64,000 bases of DNA, taken from assembly GCF_016863635.1 (NCBI RefSeq), contig NZ_BOPG01000017.1:109506-173505 (forward strand), read 5' to 3'. Below the pieces are notes generated by a model. The model searched no databases. It was given only the letters and a program-made list of their open reading frames with translations, and was not told the origin of the DNA. The position numbers and the translations under genes are program-made. This DNA is from Virgisporangium aurantiacum (GTDB taxonomy: Bacteria > Actinomycetota > Actinomycetes > Mycobacteriales > Micromonosporaceae). Shown here piece by piece: positions 18,246-26,055 of this stretch (position 1 is its first letter; every line of letters starts with the position of its first letter).

Positions 18246-19115
18246 CTACCGTAGGTGATCGGCGATCATGGCCAGCAGGTTCCAGTCGTCAGCCAGCGGT
18301 TTCTCGTCCTTCGGGTGGTCGGGGTTCGGGTCGAGGATGACGTACGCGCTGCCCAGGTCGATGAACTCGCGGATGTCGGCGACGATCTGCTCGGGCGTCC
18401 CCTGGCCGGTGCGCCGCTCGGTGCCCAGCCGGGCGCGGATGCGCGGCGCGACCGCCGGCACCGGCCTCCCCTGCTCCGAAGCCGCCGCGTGCAGCGCCGG
18501 GATGCCCACCTCGCGCAGCCACGCCGGCTCCTGGTTGATCGGGTGCCATGCGGCGCCGAAGCGCACCGCGCGCCGGATCGCCGCCGGGCTCGACCCGCCC
18601 ACCCACACCCGCGGGCGCTCCGGGCGGGGGCCCGTGTGCACGTCGCGATAGCCGGCGAACTCGCCGTCGAGGGAGACCACGTCGTCGGTGAAGGCCGCGG
18701 TGACGGCGGCGAGGTATTCGTCGGTCACCCTTCCGCGCTTCGCGAAGGGGACGCCGAGAGCGGCGTATTCCTGCTCGGACCAGCCGACGCCGACCCCGAG
18801 GACGAACCGGCCACCGCTGAACCGGTCGATGTTCGCGGCCATCCGGGCCGTGAGCAGCGGATGCCGGTACGGCAGCACGGTGACGCCGGTGCCGAGTTCG
18901 AGCGTGGTGGTGGCGCCGGCCAGCCAGGCGATCGTGGCGAACGGGTCGTAGAACGGCGCCGGGTAGATCTCGTTGACCTCGGGCGTGAGCGCGATGTGGT
19001 CGGAGATCATCGCGATGCCGAACCCGTGCTCCTCGGCGAACCGCGCCCAGCCCAGGAGGTTCTCGGGGGTGGCCTGCGGCCCGAAGTTGCGGACGTTGAC
19101 GCCCAGAATTGTCAT
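18246..19115 (-). CDS. LLM-class F420-dependent oxidoreductase
   Basis: This is a 289-aa luciferase-like monooxygenase-fold protein. It starts with MTILGVNVRNFG and has the barrel motifs ARFAEEHGFGIAMISDH and ELGTGVTVLPYRHPLLTARMAANIDRFSGGR, followed by the GVGVGWSEQEYAALGVPF segment typical of F420-dependent members. It should transfer hydride to or from F420 on an unknown substrate. Its ATG overlaps the stop of the deaminase gene by ATGA, so it is the downstream partner in a two-gene operon. Longer open frame upstream is a shadow of the deaminase. Confidence 0.87.
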   Translation of the reverse strand: MTILGVNVRNFGPQATPENLLGWARFAEEHGFGIAMISDHIALTPEVNEIYPAPFYDPFATIAWLAGATTTLELGTGVTVLPYRHPLLTARMAANIDRFSGGRFVLGVGVGWSEQEYAALGVPFAKRGRVTDEYLAAVTAAFTDDVVSLDGEFAGYRDVHTGPRPERPRVWVGGSSPAAIRRAVRFGAAWHPINQEPAWLREVGIPALHAAASEQGRPVPAVAPRIRARLGTERRTGQGTPEQIVADIREFIDLGSAYVILDPNPDHPKDEKPLADDWNLLAMIADHLR

Positions 19116-19573
19116 GCCTTGTACCTGGCGAACGGCTCGCCCGCGCCGTCGGTGGGAACGTGGACGATCTGGTGCGGGGCCAGCGCGCGCATGCTCGCCT
19201 GCATGCGGCCGGCGAGGTCGGTGGGGTCGGGCGGGGCCGGGTAGCCGAGATCGGGCACCAGTTCCTTGGGCGCCGCGTAGACGATGCGGTCGACGCCGGA
19301 GATCGCGGCGACGCTGTGGCACACCGCGCAGGGCTCGCAACTCGACACCACCGTGGCGCCGCCGAGGTGCAGCGTCCCCAGTGTGCGGCAGGCGGCCCGG
19401 ATCGCCGCGACCTCGGCGTGCGCGCTCGGATCGTGATCGCGCAGCGCCGTGTTGACGCCGGTCGCGATGATCTCGCCGGTCAGGACGACCAGCGCGCCGA
19501 ACGGCAGTTGACCGGCGTCGGCGTTCTCCGCCGCCAGCCGCAGCGCCTCCCGCAGCAGTTCCTCTTCGCTCAT
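19112..19573 (-). CDS. Cytidine/deoxycytidylate-type nucleoside deaminase
   Basis: This is a zinc-dependent deaminase of 153 aa from the ATG at 19573. The catalytic HAEV motif is in SAHAEVAAI, and the zinc ligands are in SSCEPCAVCHS. These match the guanine deaminase/tRNA adenosine deaminase-like group. The likely substrate is a free purine or pterin-like ring, but cytosine-type rings are possible. An alternative ATG at 19597 adds eight residues. It is coupled to the F420-type oxidoreductase, which suggests the two act on the same heterocyclic compound. It is divergent from the MMPL transporter gene 30 bases away. Confidence 0.82.
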   Translation of the reverse strand: MSEEELLREALRLAAENADAGQLPFGALVVLTGEIIATGVNTALRDHDPSAHAEVAAIRAACRTLGTLHLGGATVVSSCEPCAVCHSVAAISGVDRIVYAAPKELVPDLGYPAPPDPTDLAGRMQASMRALAPHQIVHVPTDGAGEPFARYKA

Positions 19574-19603
19574 GGTCGTCGAGCCTAATGCGATCATGCA
19601 GGG

Positions 19604-21709
19604 ATGTTCGCCTGGTGGGGACGCGCGGTCGTGCGCTGGCGGTGGGCGGTGCTCGCGGCGGGCGCAGTCGTGGTGCTGGTCGGTGCGCTGTGGGGGCTCG
19701 GCGTGTTCGGCCGGTTGACCGGCGGCGGGTTCGACGACCCGGCCAGCGAGTCGACGCGGGCCCGGGCCCGGATCGCGGCGGAGATCGGCAACCAGGACGT
19801 CGACATCCTCGTCCTCTATTCCAGCCCGACCGCGACGGTCGACGACCCGGCGCTGCGCGGCCCGGTGACCGCGGCGCTGGCCGCGGTCCGCGCCCACCCC
19901 GACGTGGCCGCCGTGACCAGTTGGTACGACGCCCCCTCACCCGCTCTCGTGTCGACCGACCGCAGGGCCACCTACGTGCTGGTGCGCCTGAAAGCGCCCG
20001 ACGAGGACACCAAGGTCGCCGCGCTCGACCGGGTCCGTCCGGTGCTCGCCGCGGCTTCTCCGGTACGCACGCAGGTGGGCGGCAACGTGCCGTTCCTCGA
20101 CGTCGCGAACGAGCAGACCTCGAAGGACCTGGCCCGCGCCGAGACGCTGTCGTTGCCGGTGCTGCTCGTCCTGCTGATCGTGATCTTCGGGGGGCTGGTG
20201 GCCGCCGCGACGCCGCTCGTGATCGGAGGACTGGCGATCCTGGGAGCGTTCATCGCGATCCGGCTCCTGAACACGGTGACCGACGTGTCGGTGTTCGCGG
20301 TCAACGTGATCACGCTGATCGGGCTGGGGCTCGCGATCGACTACGCGCTGTTCGTGGTGAGCCGGTTCCGGGAGGAGCTGGTCTCCCACGACGTCCCGAC
20401 CGCCGTCGCGCGCACGATGGCCACGGCCGGGCGCACCGTGCTGGTGTCGGGGTTGACCGTGGCGTTGGCGCTGGCCAGCCTGCTGATCTTTCCGCAGGTG
20501 TTCATGCGGTCGATGGGGTTCGGCGGAACGTTCGCGGTGCTCGTCGCGATGCTCGCGGCGCTCACGGTGCTACCGGCGCTCCTGGCCGTCCTCGGCCATC
20601 GGGTGAACGCACTGCGGATCTTCCGGCGCCGGCCGGTCGCTTTTTCGGGGGACGGCGGGTGGGCGCGGATCGCGCACAGCGTCATGCGGCGGCCCGTGCT
20701 GTACGTGCTGGGCGTGGTGACCGTGCTGGTCCTGCTGGCGCTGCCGTTCCTGCGGGTCCAGTGGGGCGGCTTCGACGAGCGGGTGCTGCCGCGGGGCGCC
20801 GAGCCGCGGGCCGTGGCCGAGCGGATCCGCACCGAGTTCCCGGCCGGCTCGGTCGGGCCGATCGACGTGCTGGTGTCGGGCGGCGGCACGGCGGCCGCCG
20901 CGGAGGTCACCCGGGCCGTCGAGGGCCTGCCCGGCGTGACGGGCGTGCAGGTGACCGCCGCGAACGAGCGGTCGACCCTGCTGAGCGTCACCTACCCCGG
21001 CGAGCCGACGAGTTCCGGTGCGCAGCACCTGGTCCGCGAGATCCGTTCCCTGCCCGCGCCGGCCGGGAGCGAGGTCCTGGTGGGCGGGCGGCCCGCCGCC
21101 GACGTCGACATGCTCGACAGCCTCGGCGGCCGGCTGCCCTGGATGGCGTTGATCATGGCACTGTCGACGCTGGTGCTGCTGTTCTTCGCGTTCGGCTCGA
21201 TCCTGCTGCCGGTCAAGGCCGTGCTCATGAACCTGGTGTCGATCGGTGCCTCGTTCGGCGTGATCGTGTGGGTGTTCCAGGACGGGCACCTGTCGTCGTG
21301 GCTGGGCTTCACGCCGACCGGGTTCATCGAGCCGAGCAACCCGATCATCATGCTGGGGGCGCTGTTCGGGCTGGCCACCGACTACGAGGTGTTCCTGCTG
21401 TCGCGGGTCCGCGAGGCGTGGGACCGCACCGGGGACAACACCGCCTCGGTGGCGACCGGCCTGCAGCACACCGGCCGGATCATCACCGCGGCGGCGCTGC
21501 TGCTCGTGGTGGTGGTGGCCGGTTTCGCGAGCGGCGGAATCGTGTTCATCAAGCTGATCGGCATCGGCATGATCGTGGCGATCGTGGTGGACGCGACGCT
21601 GGTCCGGTTGTTGCTGGTGCCGGCGACGATGCGGCTGCTGGGGCGGTGGAACTGGTGGGCGCCGGGCCCGCTGGGCCGCCTCTACGGCCGCTACGCCCTC
21701 CGCGACTGA
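19604..21709 (+). CDS. MMPL family transporter (RND type)
   Basis: This is a 701-aa membrane protein with two repeats, each made of one helix, an extracellular loop of about 130-150 residues and five more helices. The proton-relay segment GLGLAIDYALFVVSRFREEL in repeat one is answered by GLATDYEVFLLSRVREAW in repeat two, both hallmarks of MMPL proteins. Actinobacterial relatives export lipids or small hydrophobic molecules using the proton gradient. The gene stands alone between a divergent deaminase and a convergent membrane gene, so nothing points to a substrate. Confidence 0.9.
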   Translation: MFAWWGRAVVRWRWAVLAAGAVVVLVGALWGLGVFGRLTGGGFDDPASESTRARARIAAEIGNQDVDILVLYSSPTATVDDPALRGPVTAALAAVRAHPDVAAVTSWYDAPSPALVSTDRRATYVLVRLKAPDEDTKVAALDRVRPVLAAASPVRTQVGGNVPFLDVANEQTSKDLARAETLSLPVLLVLLIVIFGGLVAAATPLVIGGLAILGAFIAIRLLNTVTDVSVFAVNVITLIGLGLAIDYALFVVSRFREELVSHDVPTAVARTMATAGRTVLVSGLTVALALASLLIFPQVFMRSMGFGGTFAVLVAMLAALTVLPALLAVLGHRVNALRIFRRRPVAFSGDGGWARIAHSVMRRPVLYVLGVVTVLVLLALPFLRVQWGGFDERVLPRGAEPRAVAERIRTEFPAGSVGPIDVLVSGGGTAAAAEVTRAVEGLPGVTGVQVTAANERSTLLSVTYPGEPTSSGAQHLVREIRSLPAPAGSEVLVGGRPAADVDMLDSLGGRLPWMALIMALSTLVLLFFAFGSILLPVKAVLMNLVSIGASFGVIVWVFQDGHLSSWLGFTPTGFIEPSNPIIMLGALFGLATDYEVFLLSRVREAWDRTGDNTASVATGLQHTGRIITAAALLLVVVVAGFASGGIVFIKLIGIGMIVAIVVDATLVRLLLVPATMRLLGRWNWWAPGPLGRLYGRYALRD

Positions 21710-22125
21710 ACCGCGGTTCTACGCAGGGTCGCGACCCCCGCGGCGGTGGCCGCCACGAACACCATCATCGTGCCGAGCGACGCGATGGCGATCGCCAACG
21801 ACGGCTCGCCCATGTCGGAGGCGTCCGACGCGTCGGCAAAGCGCAGGAACCCGAGGACGGCCAGCCACCCGACCTCCACCATCAGGCTCACGACGAGGAA
21901 CCACCTGGCCGCCCACGCCGCCTCGGGATGCCGCGCCGCGTACGCCAGAACCCCCAGCACGACGGCGAACAGGATCACCCACACCGACAGCACCCGCAGC
22001 CCGTCGACCACGTCCGCCCAGCCCGCGCCCCAGGTCTCCGCCAGGTAGGCGGCCTCCCACCGCAGCACCAGGGCGTGGGCGAGGGCCGGCAGCACCGGCA
22101 GGGCGACGGAGAGGCGTGGATCCAT
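21691..22125 (-). CDS. Four-helix membrane protein of unknown function
   Basis: This is a 144-aa protein with four predicted helices (about 5-20, 45-63, 75-95 and 110-132). The loops are short and polar, and the C-terminus is basic (LRRTAVQSRRA). It overlaps the 3' end of the MMPL gene by 19 bases. I do not recognise a family. The third-position GC bias supports a real gene. Confidence 0.6.
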   Translation of the reverse strand: MDPRLSVALPVLPALAHALVLRWEAAYLAETWGAGWADVVDGLRVLSVWVILFAVVLGVLAYAARHPEAAWAARWFLVVSLMVEVGWLAVLGFLRFADASDASDMGEPSLAIAIASLGTMMVFVAATAAGVATLRRTAVQSRRA

Positions 22126-22207
22126 GACAGCAGGATGACCGGCCGGCGCAACTCAGCGCTCAGCTGAACCCGGTCCACCGATCGAGCATCGTCGCTACGG
22201 TGCGATC

Positions 22208-23398
22208 ATGACGAAGCCGTTGCGGCGCAACCGCGCCTTCCTGCTCCTGTGGAGCGGGCAGGCGGCGGTGTCGCTCGGCGGCAGCGTCGCCGCGGTCGCC
22301 TATCCGTTCCTGGCCCTGCTCGCCACCGGGTCGGCCGCCGGGGCGGGTGCGGTGGCCTTCGCCGGCCTCGCCACCGGAACCCTGCTGCGGTTGCCGGGCG
22401 GGGTACTGGCCGACCGGTGGGCGTTGCGTCCGCTGCTGATCTGGTCCGACACCGTCCGGGCCGTGGTCACGGGGACGCTGGTCGCCGCGGTGGCCGCCGG
22501 GCGGCTCACGTTCGCGCACCTGATGGTGGCGACCGTCGTCACGGCGGCGTGCGCGGCCTGCGCCGAGCCGGCACAGACCATCGCCGTGCGGTACGTGGTG
22601 CCGGCCGCGCAGTTGCCGCACGCGCTGGCGCAGAACGAGGCGCGCGGCCACCTCGCGGGCCTCGGCGGGCAGCCGCTCGGCGGGTGGCTGTACGGGCTGG
22701 GCGTCGGGCTGCCGCTCGTCGCCCACGCACTGTCCCATGTGGCCGGTGGCCTCACCGTGGCGCTCATCCGGCGTCCGCTCGGCACCGGCCGGGTCGTCGA
22801 CACTCCACTGTGGACGGACCTGCGCACCGGCCTGCGGCACCTGTGGGGCGACCGGTTCCTGCGGTCCACGCTGCTGGTCGCCGCCGCGTTCCAGTTCGTG
22901 TTCGCCGGCCTCGGTCTCGTGATCATCGCGGGCGCGGCGGCGGCCGGCACGCCGGCCGTGCACGTGGGTACGGCCCTCGCGCTCGCCGGCGTCGGCGGCC
23001 TGCTCGGCGCGTGGGCGGCGCCGCGCGTGCAGCGCCGCCTCCCGCTGGTCGCCCTGGTACGGATGTTCGGGTGGACGAGCGCAGCCTGCCTCGCGCTCAT
23101 GGCGGTGCTGCCGCACGTCTACGCGGCCGGCGTCCTGCTGGGGGTCGTGTACTTCTTCGCCACCCCGGCCAACGCGATGCTGGTTGCCGCGCAGATGAAC
23201 GTCACCCCGCCGCACCTGCAGGGACGCGTGATCAGCGCCGCGATGCTGGTGGCCGGCTGCGCCGCGCCGCTCGGCCCGTTGGCCGGTGGCGCGCTCTTCG
23301 AGTGGACCGGCCGCCCGGTGACGTTCATCGCGTTCGCCGCGTGCGCCGCCGCCACAACCGTGTGCGGAGCCCGCTCGGCCCGGATCGACGGGTCGTAG
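22208..23398 (+). CDS. MFS transporter, MefA/enterobactin-exporter-like
   Basis: This is a 396-aa major facilitator with about twelve helices. The N-terminal segment FLLLWSGQAAVSLGGSVAAVAYPFLAL and the GGVLADRWALRPLLIWSD loop (motif A region) are typical of the MFS_3/MefA-type exporters of macrolides, siderophores and other small molecules. It lies 9 bases upstream of the M20 peptidase gene and is probably co-transcribed with it and the P450. That context allows a role in exporting or importing the substrate of those enzymes. Confidence 0.85.
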   Translation: MTKPLRRNRAFLLLWSGQAAVSLGGSVAAVAYPFLALLATGSAAGAGAVAFAGLATGTLLRLPGGVLADRWALRPLLIWSDTVRAVVTGTLVAAVAAGRLTFAHLMVATVVTAACAACAEPAQTIAVRYVVPAAQLPHALAQNEARGHLAGLGGQPLGGWLYGLGVGLPLVAHALSHVAGGLTVALIRRPLGTGRVVDTPLWTDLRTGLRHLWGDRFLRSTLLVAAAFQFVFAGLGLVIIAGAAAAGTPAVHVGTALALAGVGGLLGAWAAPRVQRRLPLVALVRMFGWTSAACLALMAVLPHVYAAGVLLGVVYFFATPANAMLVAAQMNVTPPHLQGRVISAAMLVAGCAAPLGPLAGGALFEWTGRPVTFIAFAACAAATTVCGARSARIDGS

Positions 23399-23407
23399 GG
23401 TTGGGGG

Positions 23408-24865
23408 ATGCTGGATGAGGTCAGGCGGTACCGACGGGCGGAGGGGTGGCGCGGGCTCGCCGAGTTCGCCGACCTGCTCGCGCTCGACAATCAGACGCAC
23501 GACGTCGACGCCCTGCGGCGCAACGCCGACGCCGTCGCCGGGCTGTTCACCGCCCGGGGCGCGGCAATGGCGGTGCTCCACCTGCGCGACGACGTGGCAC
23601 CGCTGGTCACCGGTCGGCTGGGCACCGACCCGACGCGACCGACGATCGGGGTGTACGTCCACTATGACGGCCAACCGGCCGGCCGGGCCGGGTGGCACAC
23701 CCCGCCGTTCGAGCCGACGCTCAAGGCGGCGGACGGCGGCACGATCCCGCTTCCGGGCGCCGGCGAGGAGATCGACGACGACTGGCGGCTGTACGCCCGC
23801 GGCGCCGCCGACGACAAGGCGCCGCTGGCGGCGCTGCTGATCGCGGTCGATGCCCTCAGGAGCGCCGGCATCGAGCCGCGCGTGAACCTGGTGTTCTGCT
23901 TCGAGGGCGAGGAGGAGTCGGGCTCGCCGCACCTGCGGGAGTACCTCGAACGCCACCGCGACCGGCTCACCGCCGACGCGTGGCTGCTCTGCGACGGTCC
24001 GGTGCACCACAGCGGGGCGCCGCAGGTGGTGCTCGGCGTGCGCGGCTACTGCGGCATCGAGCTCACCGTCTACGGACCGGCCCACGAGCTCCACAGTGGA
24101 CACTACGGGAACTGGGCACCGAACCCCGCCCTCACGCTCGCCCACCTGCTCGCCTCCTGCAAGGACGACGCCGGTCGGGTGACGATCGACGGCTTCTACG
24201 ACACCACCCGGGAGCCGTCCGACGCCGAGCGGACGGCGCTCGCCGGGCTGCCGCCGGTGGAGGAGCAGCTTCTCGGCCAGCTCGGCATCGCCGCGGCCGA
24301 GGTGCCCGGCAGCCGCCTGGTCGACCGGCTGATGTGGCCGTCGTTCAACGTCAAGGGGATCCGGGCGGCCGACGTCGGTGCCGGCGCCCGCAACGTCGTA
24401 CCGGCCACGGCGACGGCGAGCATCGACATCCGGCTCGCCGCCGGCAACGACGCCGGGCACATGGTCGAGCTGGTGGGCGCGCACCTGCGGAAGCAGGGTC
24501 ACCACGTCGTCGACCGCGAGCCCACGCCGGCCGAGCGTCGCGAGCACCCGCGGATCGTCCGGCTCGACGCCGAGCTCGGCTACCCGGCGATGCGCACCCC
24601 GGTGAGCGAGCCGATCGTCGCCCACCTCGCCGGGGTGGCGGGCACGGCGGCGGGCCGGCCGGCGATCGTCATGCCGACGCTGGGCGGGTCGGTGCCGCTG
24701 CACCACGTCGCCGAGATCCTGGGTGCGCCCACCGTCGCGCTGCCGATCGCCAACAACGACAACAACCAGCACGCCCCGAACGAGAACCTGCGGCTGGGCA
24801 ACCTCTGGTACGGCGTCGACCTGTTCGCCACGCTCCTGACGACCGAAATGGAATCCGATCGATGA
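23408..24865 (+). CDS. M20 family metallopeptidase (dipeptidase type)
   Basis: This is a 485-aa di-zinc peptidase of the M20/ArgE/CNDP-like group. The first zinc His and catalytic Asp lie in VHYDGQPAG near residue 85. The bridging Asp is in RGAADDKAPL near 137, the general base Glu in FEGEEESGS near 166, and the last His in the C-terminal PLHH or NNDNNQHAPNE segment. A lid domain (about 210-380) is present. Members hydrolyse dipeptides, N-acyl amino acids or carbamoylated amino acids. Its stop overlaps the P450 start by ATGA. Confidence 0.88.
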   Translation: MLDEVRRYRRAEGWRGLAEFADLLALDNQTHDVDALRRNADAVAGLFTARGAAMAVLHLRDDVAPLVTGRLGTDPTRPTIGVYVHYDGQPAGRAGWHTPPFEPTLKAADGGTIPLPGAGEEIDDDWRLYARGAADDKAPLAALLIAVDALRSAGIEPRVNLVFCFEGEEESGSPHLREYLERHRDRLTADAWLLCDGPVHHSGAPQVVLGVRGYCGIELTVYGPAHELHSGHYGNWAPNPALTLAHLLASCKDDAGRVTIDGFYDTTREPSDAERTALAGLPPVEEQLLGQLGIAAAEVPGSRLVDRLMWPSFNVKGIRAADVGAGARNVVPATATASIDIRLAAGNDAGHMVELVGAHLRKQGHHVVDREPTPAERREHPRIVRLDAELGYPAMRTPVSEPIVAHLAGVAGTAAGRPAIVMPTLGGSVPLHHVAEILGAPTVALPIANNDNNQHAPNENLRLGNLWYGVDLFATLLTTEMESDR

Positions 24866-26055
24866 TCGTCCAGAACGACGAGGTGCTGACCCTGCTGGCC
24901 GAGCTGACCACGCTCGCCGGACGCGAGGATCCGTACCCGCGGTTCGACCGGATGCGCCGGATCTCACCCGTGCTGCGGGCCGACGACGGCGCGCTCGTCG
25001 TGACCCACCACGCCGACTGCGCCGCGCTGGTGCGCGACCAGCGGCTCGGTCACATGCCGCCCGACATGCTGGCGTTCCTCGGGTTTCCGAACTGGTCCGA
25101 GCATCCGGCGCTGCGCATGCTGTTCACCAGCATGCTCGTCGCGAACCCGCCCGAGCACACGCGGCTGCGGCGGCTGGTGAGCTCGGCGTTCACCGCCCGC
25201 CGGGTGGCCGCGCTCCGCCCGGCGATCGAGACGATGGTCGACGACCTGCTCGACGGGCTGTCGGGCAAGGCCGATCTCGTCGACGCGTTCGCGTTTCCGT
25301 TGCCGGTCACCGTGATCGGAGAGCTGCTCGGCGTCCCGGCGGCCGACCGGCCCCAGTTCAAGACGCTCATCCGCGACTGGACGCAGGTGCTGGAGGTCAT
25401 CACCACCGACGTGCTGGCGACCGCCGACCCGGCCGCCGCGACCGTTCGCGGGTACCTGGCCGGGCTCGCCGCCGAACGCCGGCGTCATCCGGGCGACGAT
25501 CTGCTCAGCGCGCTGGTCGCCGTCGAGGAGCTCACCGACGACGAGGTGCTGACGATGGCCGCGCTGCTCTTCGCGGCCGGCTTCGAGACGACCACGAACC
25601 TGTTGGCCAACAGCGTGGTGGCGTTGCTCCGCCATCCCGGGGCGTGGGAGCGGCTGCGCGACGAGCCCGGCCTGGCCCCGTCCGCCGTGGAGGAACTGCT
25701 GCGGTACGACTCGCCGGTGCAGATCGTGAGCCGGCTGGTGAACGAGCCGGTCGAACTCGGTGGCGTCGCGATCGAGGCGGGCGAGCGCGTGGTCGGCTAC
25801 CTCGGCGCCGGAAACCGTGACCCGCAACGGTTCGACGACGCGGAAAGCCTGCTGCTCGACCGCGCCGACAACGCGCCGCTCTCGTTCGGCGGCGGCATCC
25901 ACTACTGCCTGGGCGCACCGCTGGCCCGGTTGGAGGCGCAGATCGCGCTGCCCGCGCTGGCGCGGCGGTTCCCGGGCCTCGCCCTCGACGGAGACCCGGT
26001 CCGCCGCGACAGCCTGAGCATCCGCGGCTACCTGGCGGTGCCCGTCACCACCTGA
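24862..26055 (+). CDS. Cytochrome P450
   Basis: This is a soluble bacterial class I P450 of 397 aa. The I-helix oxygen-binding motif is AAGFETTTN near residues 235-243, the ExxR motif is in EELLRY near 277, and the heme-thiolate loop is FGGGIHYCLG with the Cys at residue 349. The long open frame upstream is a shadow of the peptidase; the ATG at 24862 gives standard P450 length. It is coupled to the M20 peptidase and follows the MFS gene, but no ferredoxin gene is present. The 3' end overlaps the convergent glycosidase gene by 28 bases. The substrate cannot be inferred. Confidence 0.93.
   Translation: MIVQNDEVLTLLAELTTLAGREDPYPRFDRMRRISPVLRADDGALVVTHHADCAALVRDQRLGHMPPDMLAFLGFPNWSEHPALRMLFTSMLVANPPEHTRLRRLVSSAFTARRVAALRPAIETMVDDLLDGLSGKADLVDAFAFPLPVTVIGELLGVPAADRPQFKTLIRDWTQVLEVITTDVLATADPAAATVRGYLAGLAAERRRHPGDDLLSALVAVEELTDDEVLTMAALLFAAGFETTTNLLANSVVALLRHPGAWERLRDEPGLAPSAVEELLRYDSPVQIVSRLVNEPVELGGVAIEAGERVVGYLGAGNRDPQRFDDAESLLLDRADNAPLSFGGGIHYCLGAPLARLEAQIALPALARRFPGLALDGDPVRRDSLSIRGYLAVPVTT

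Noticed and set aside
22160..24967. 935-aa open frame on the minus strand
   Set aside because: It runs antisense through the MFS and M20 peptidase genes and is low-complexity.
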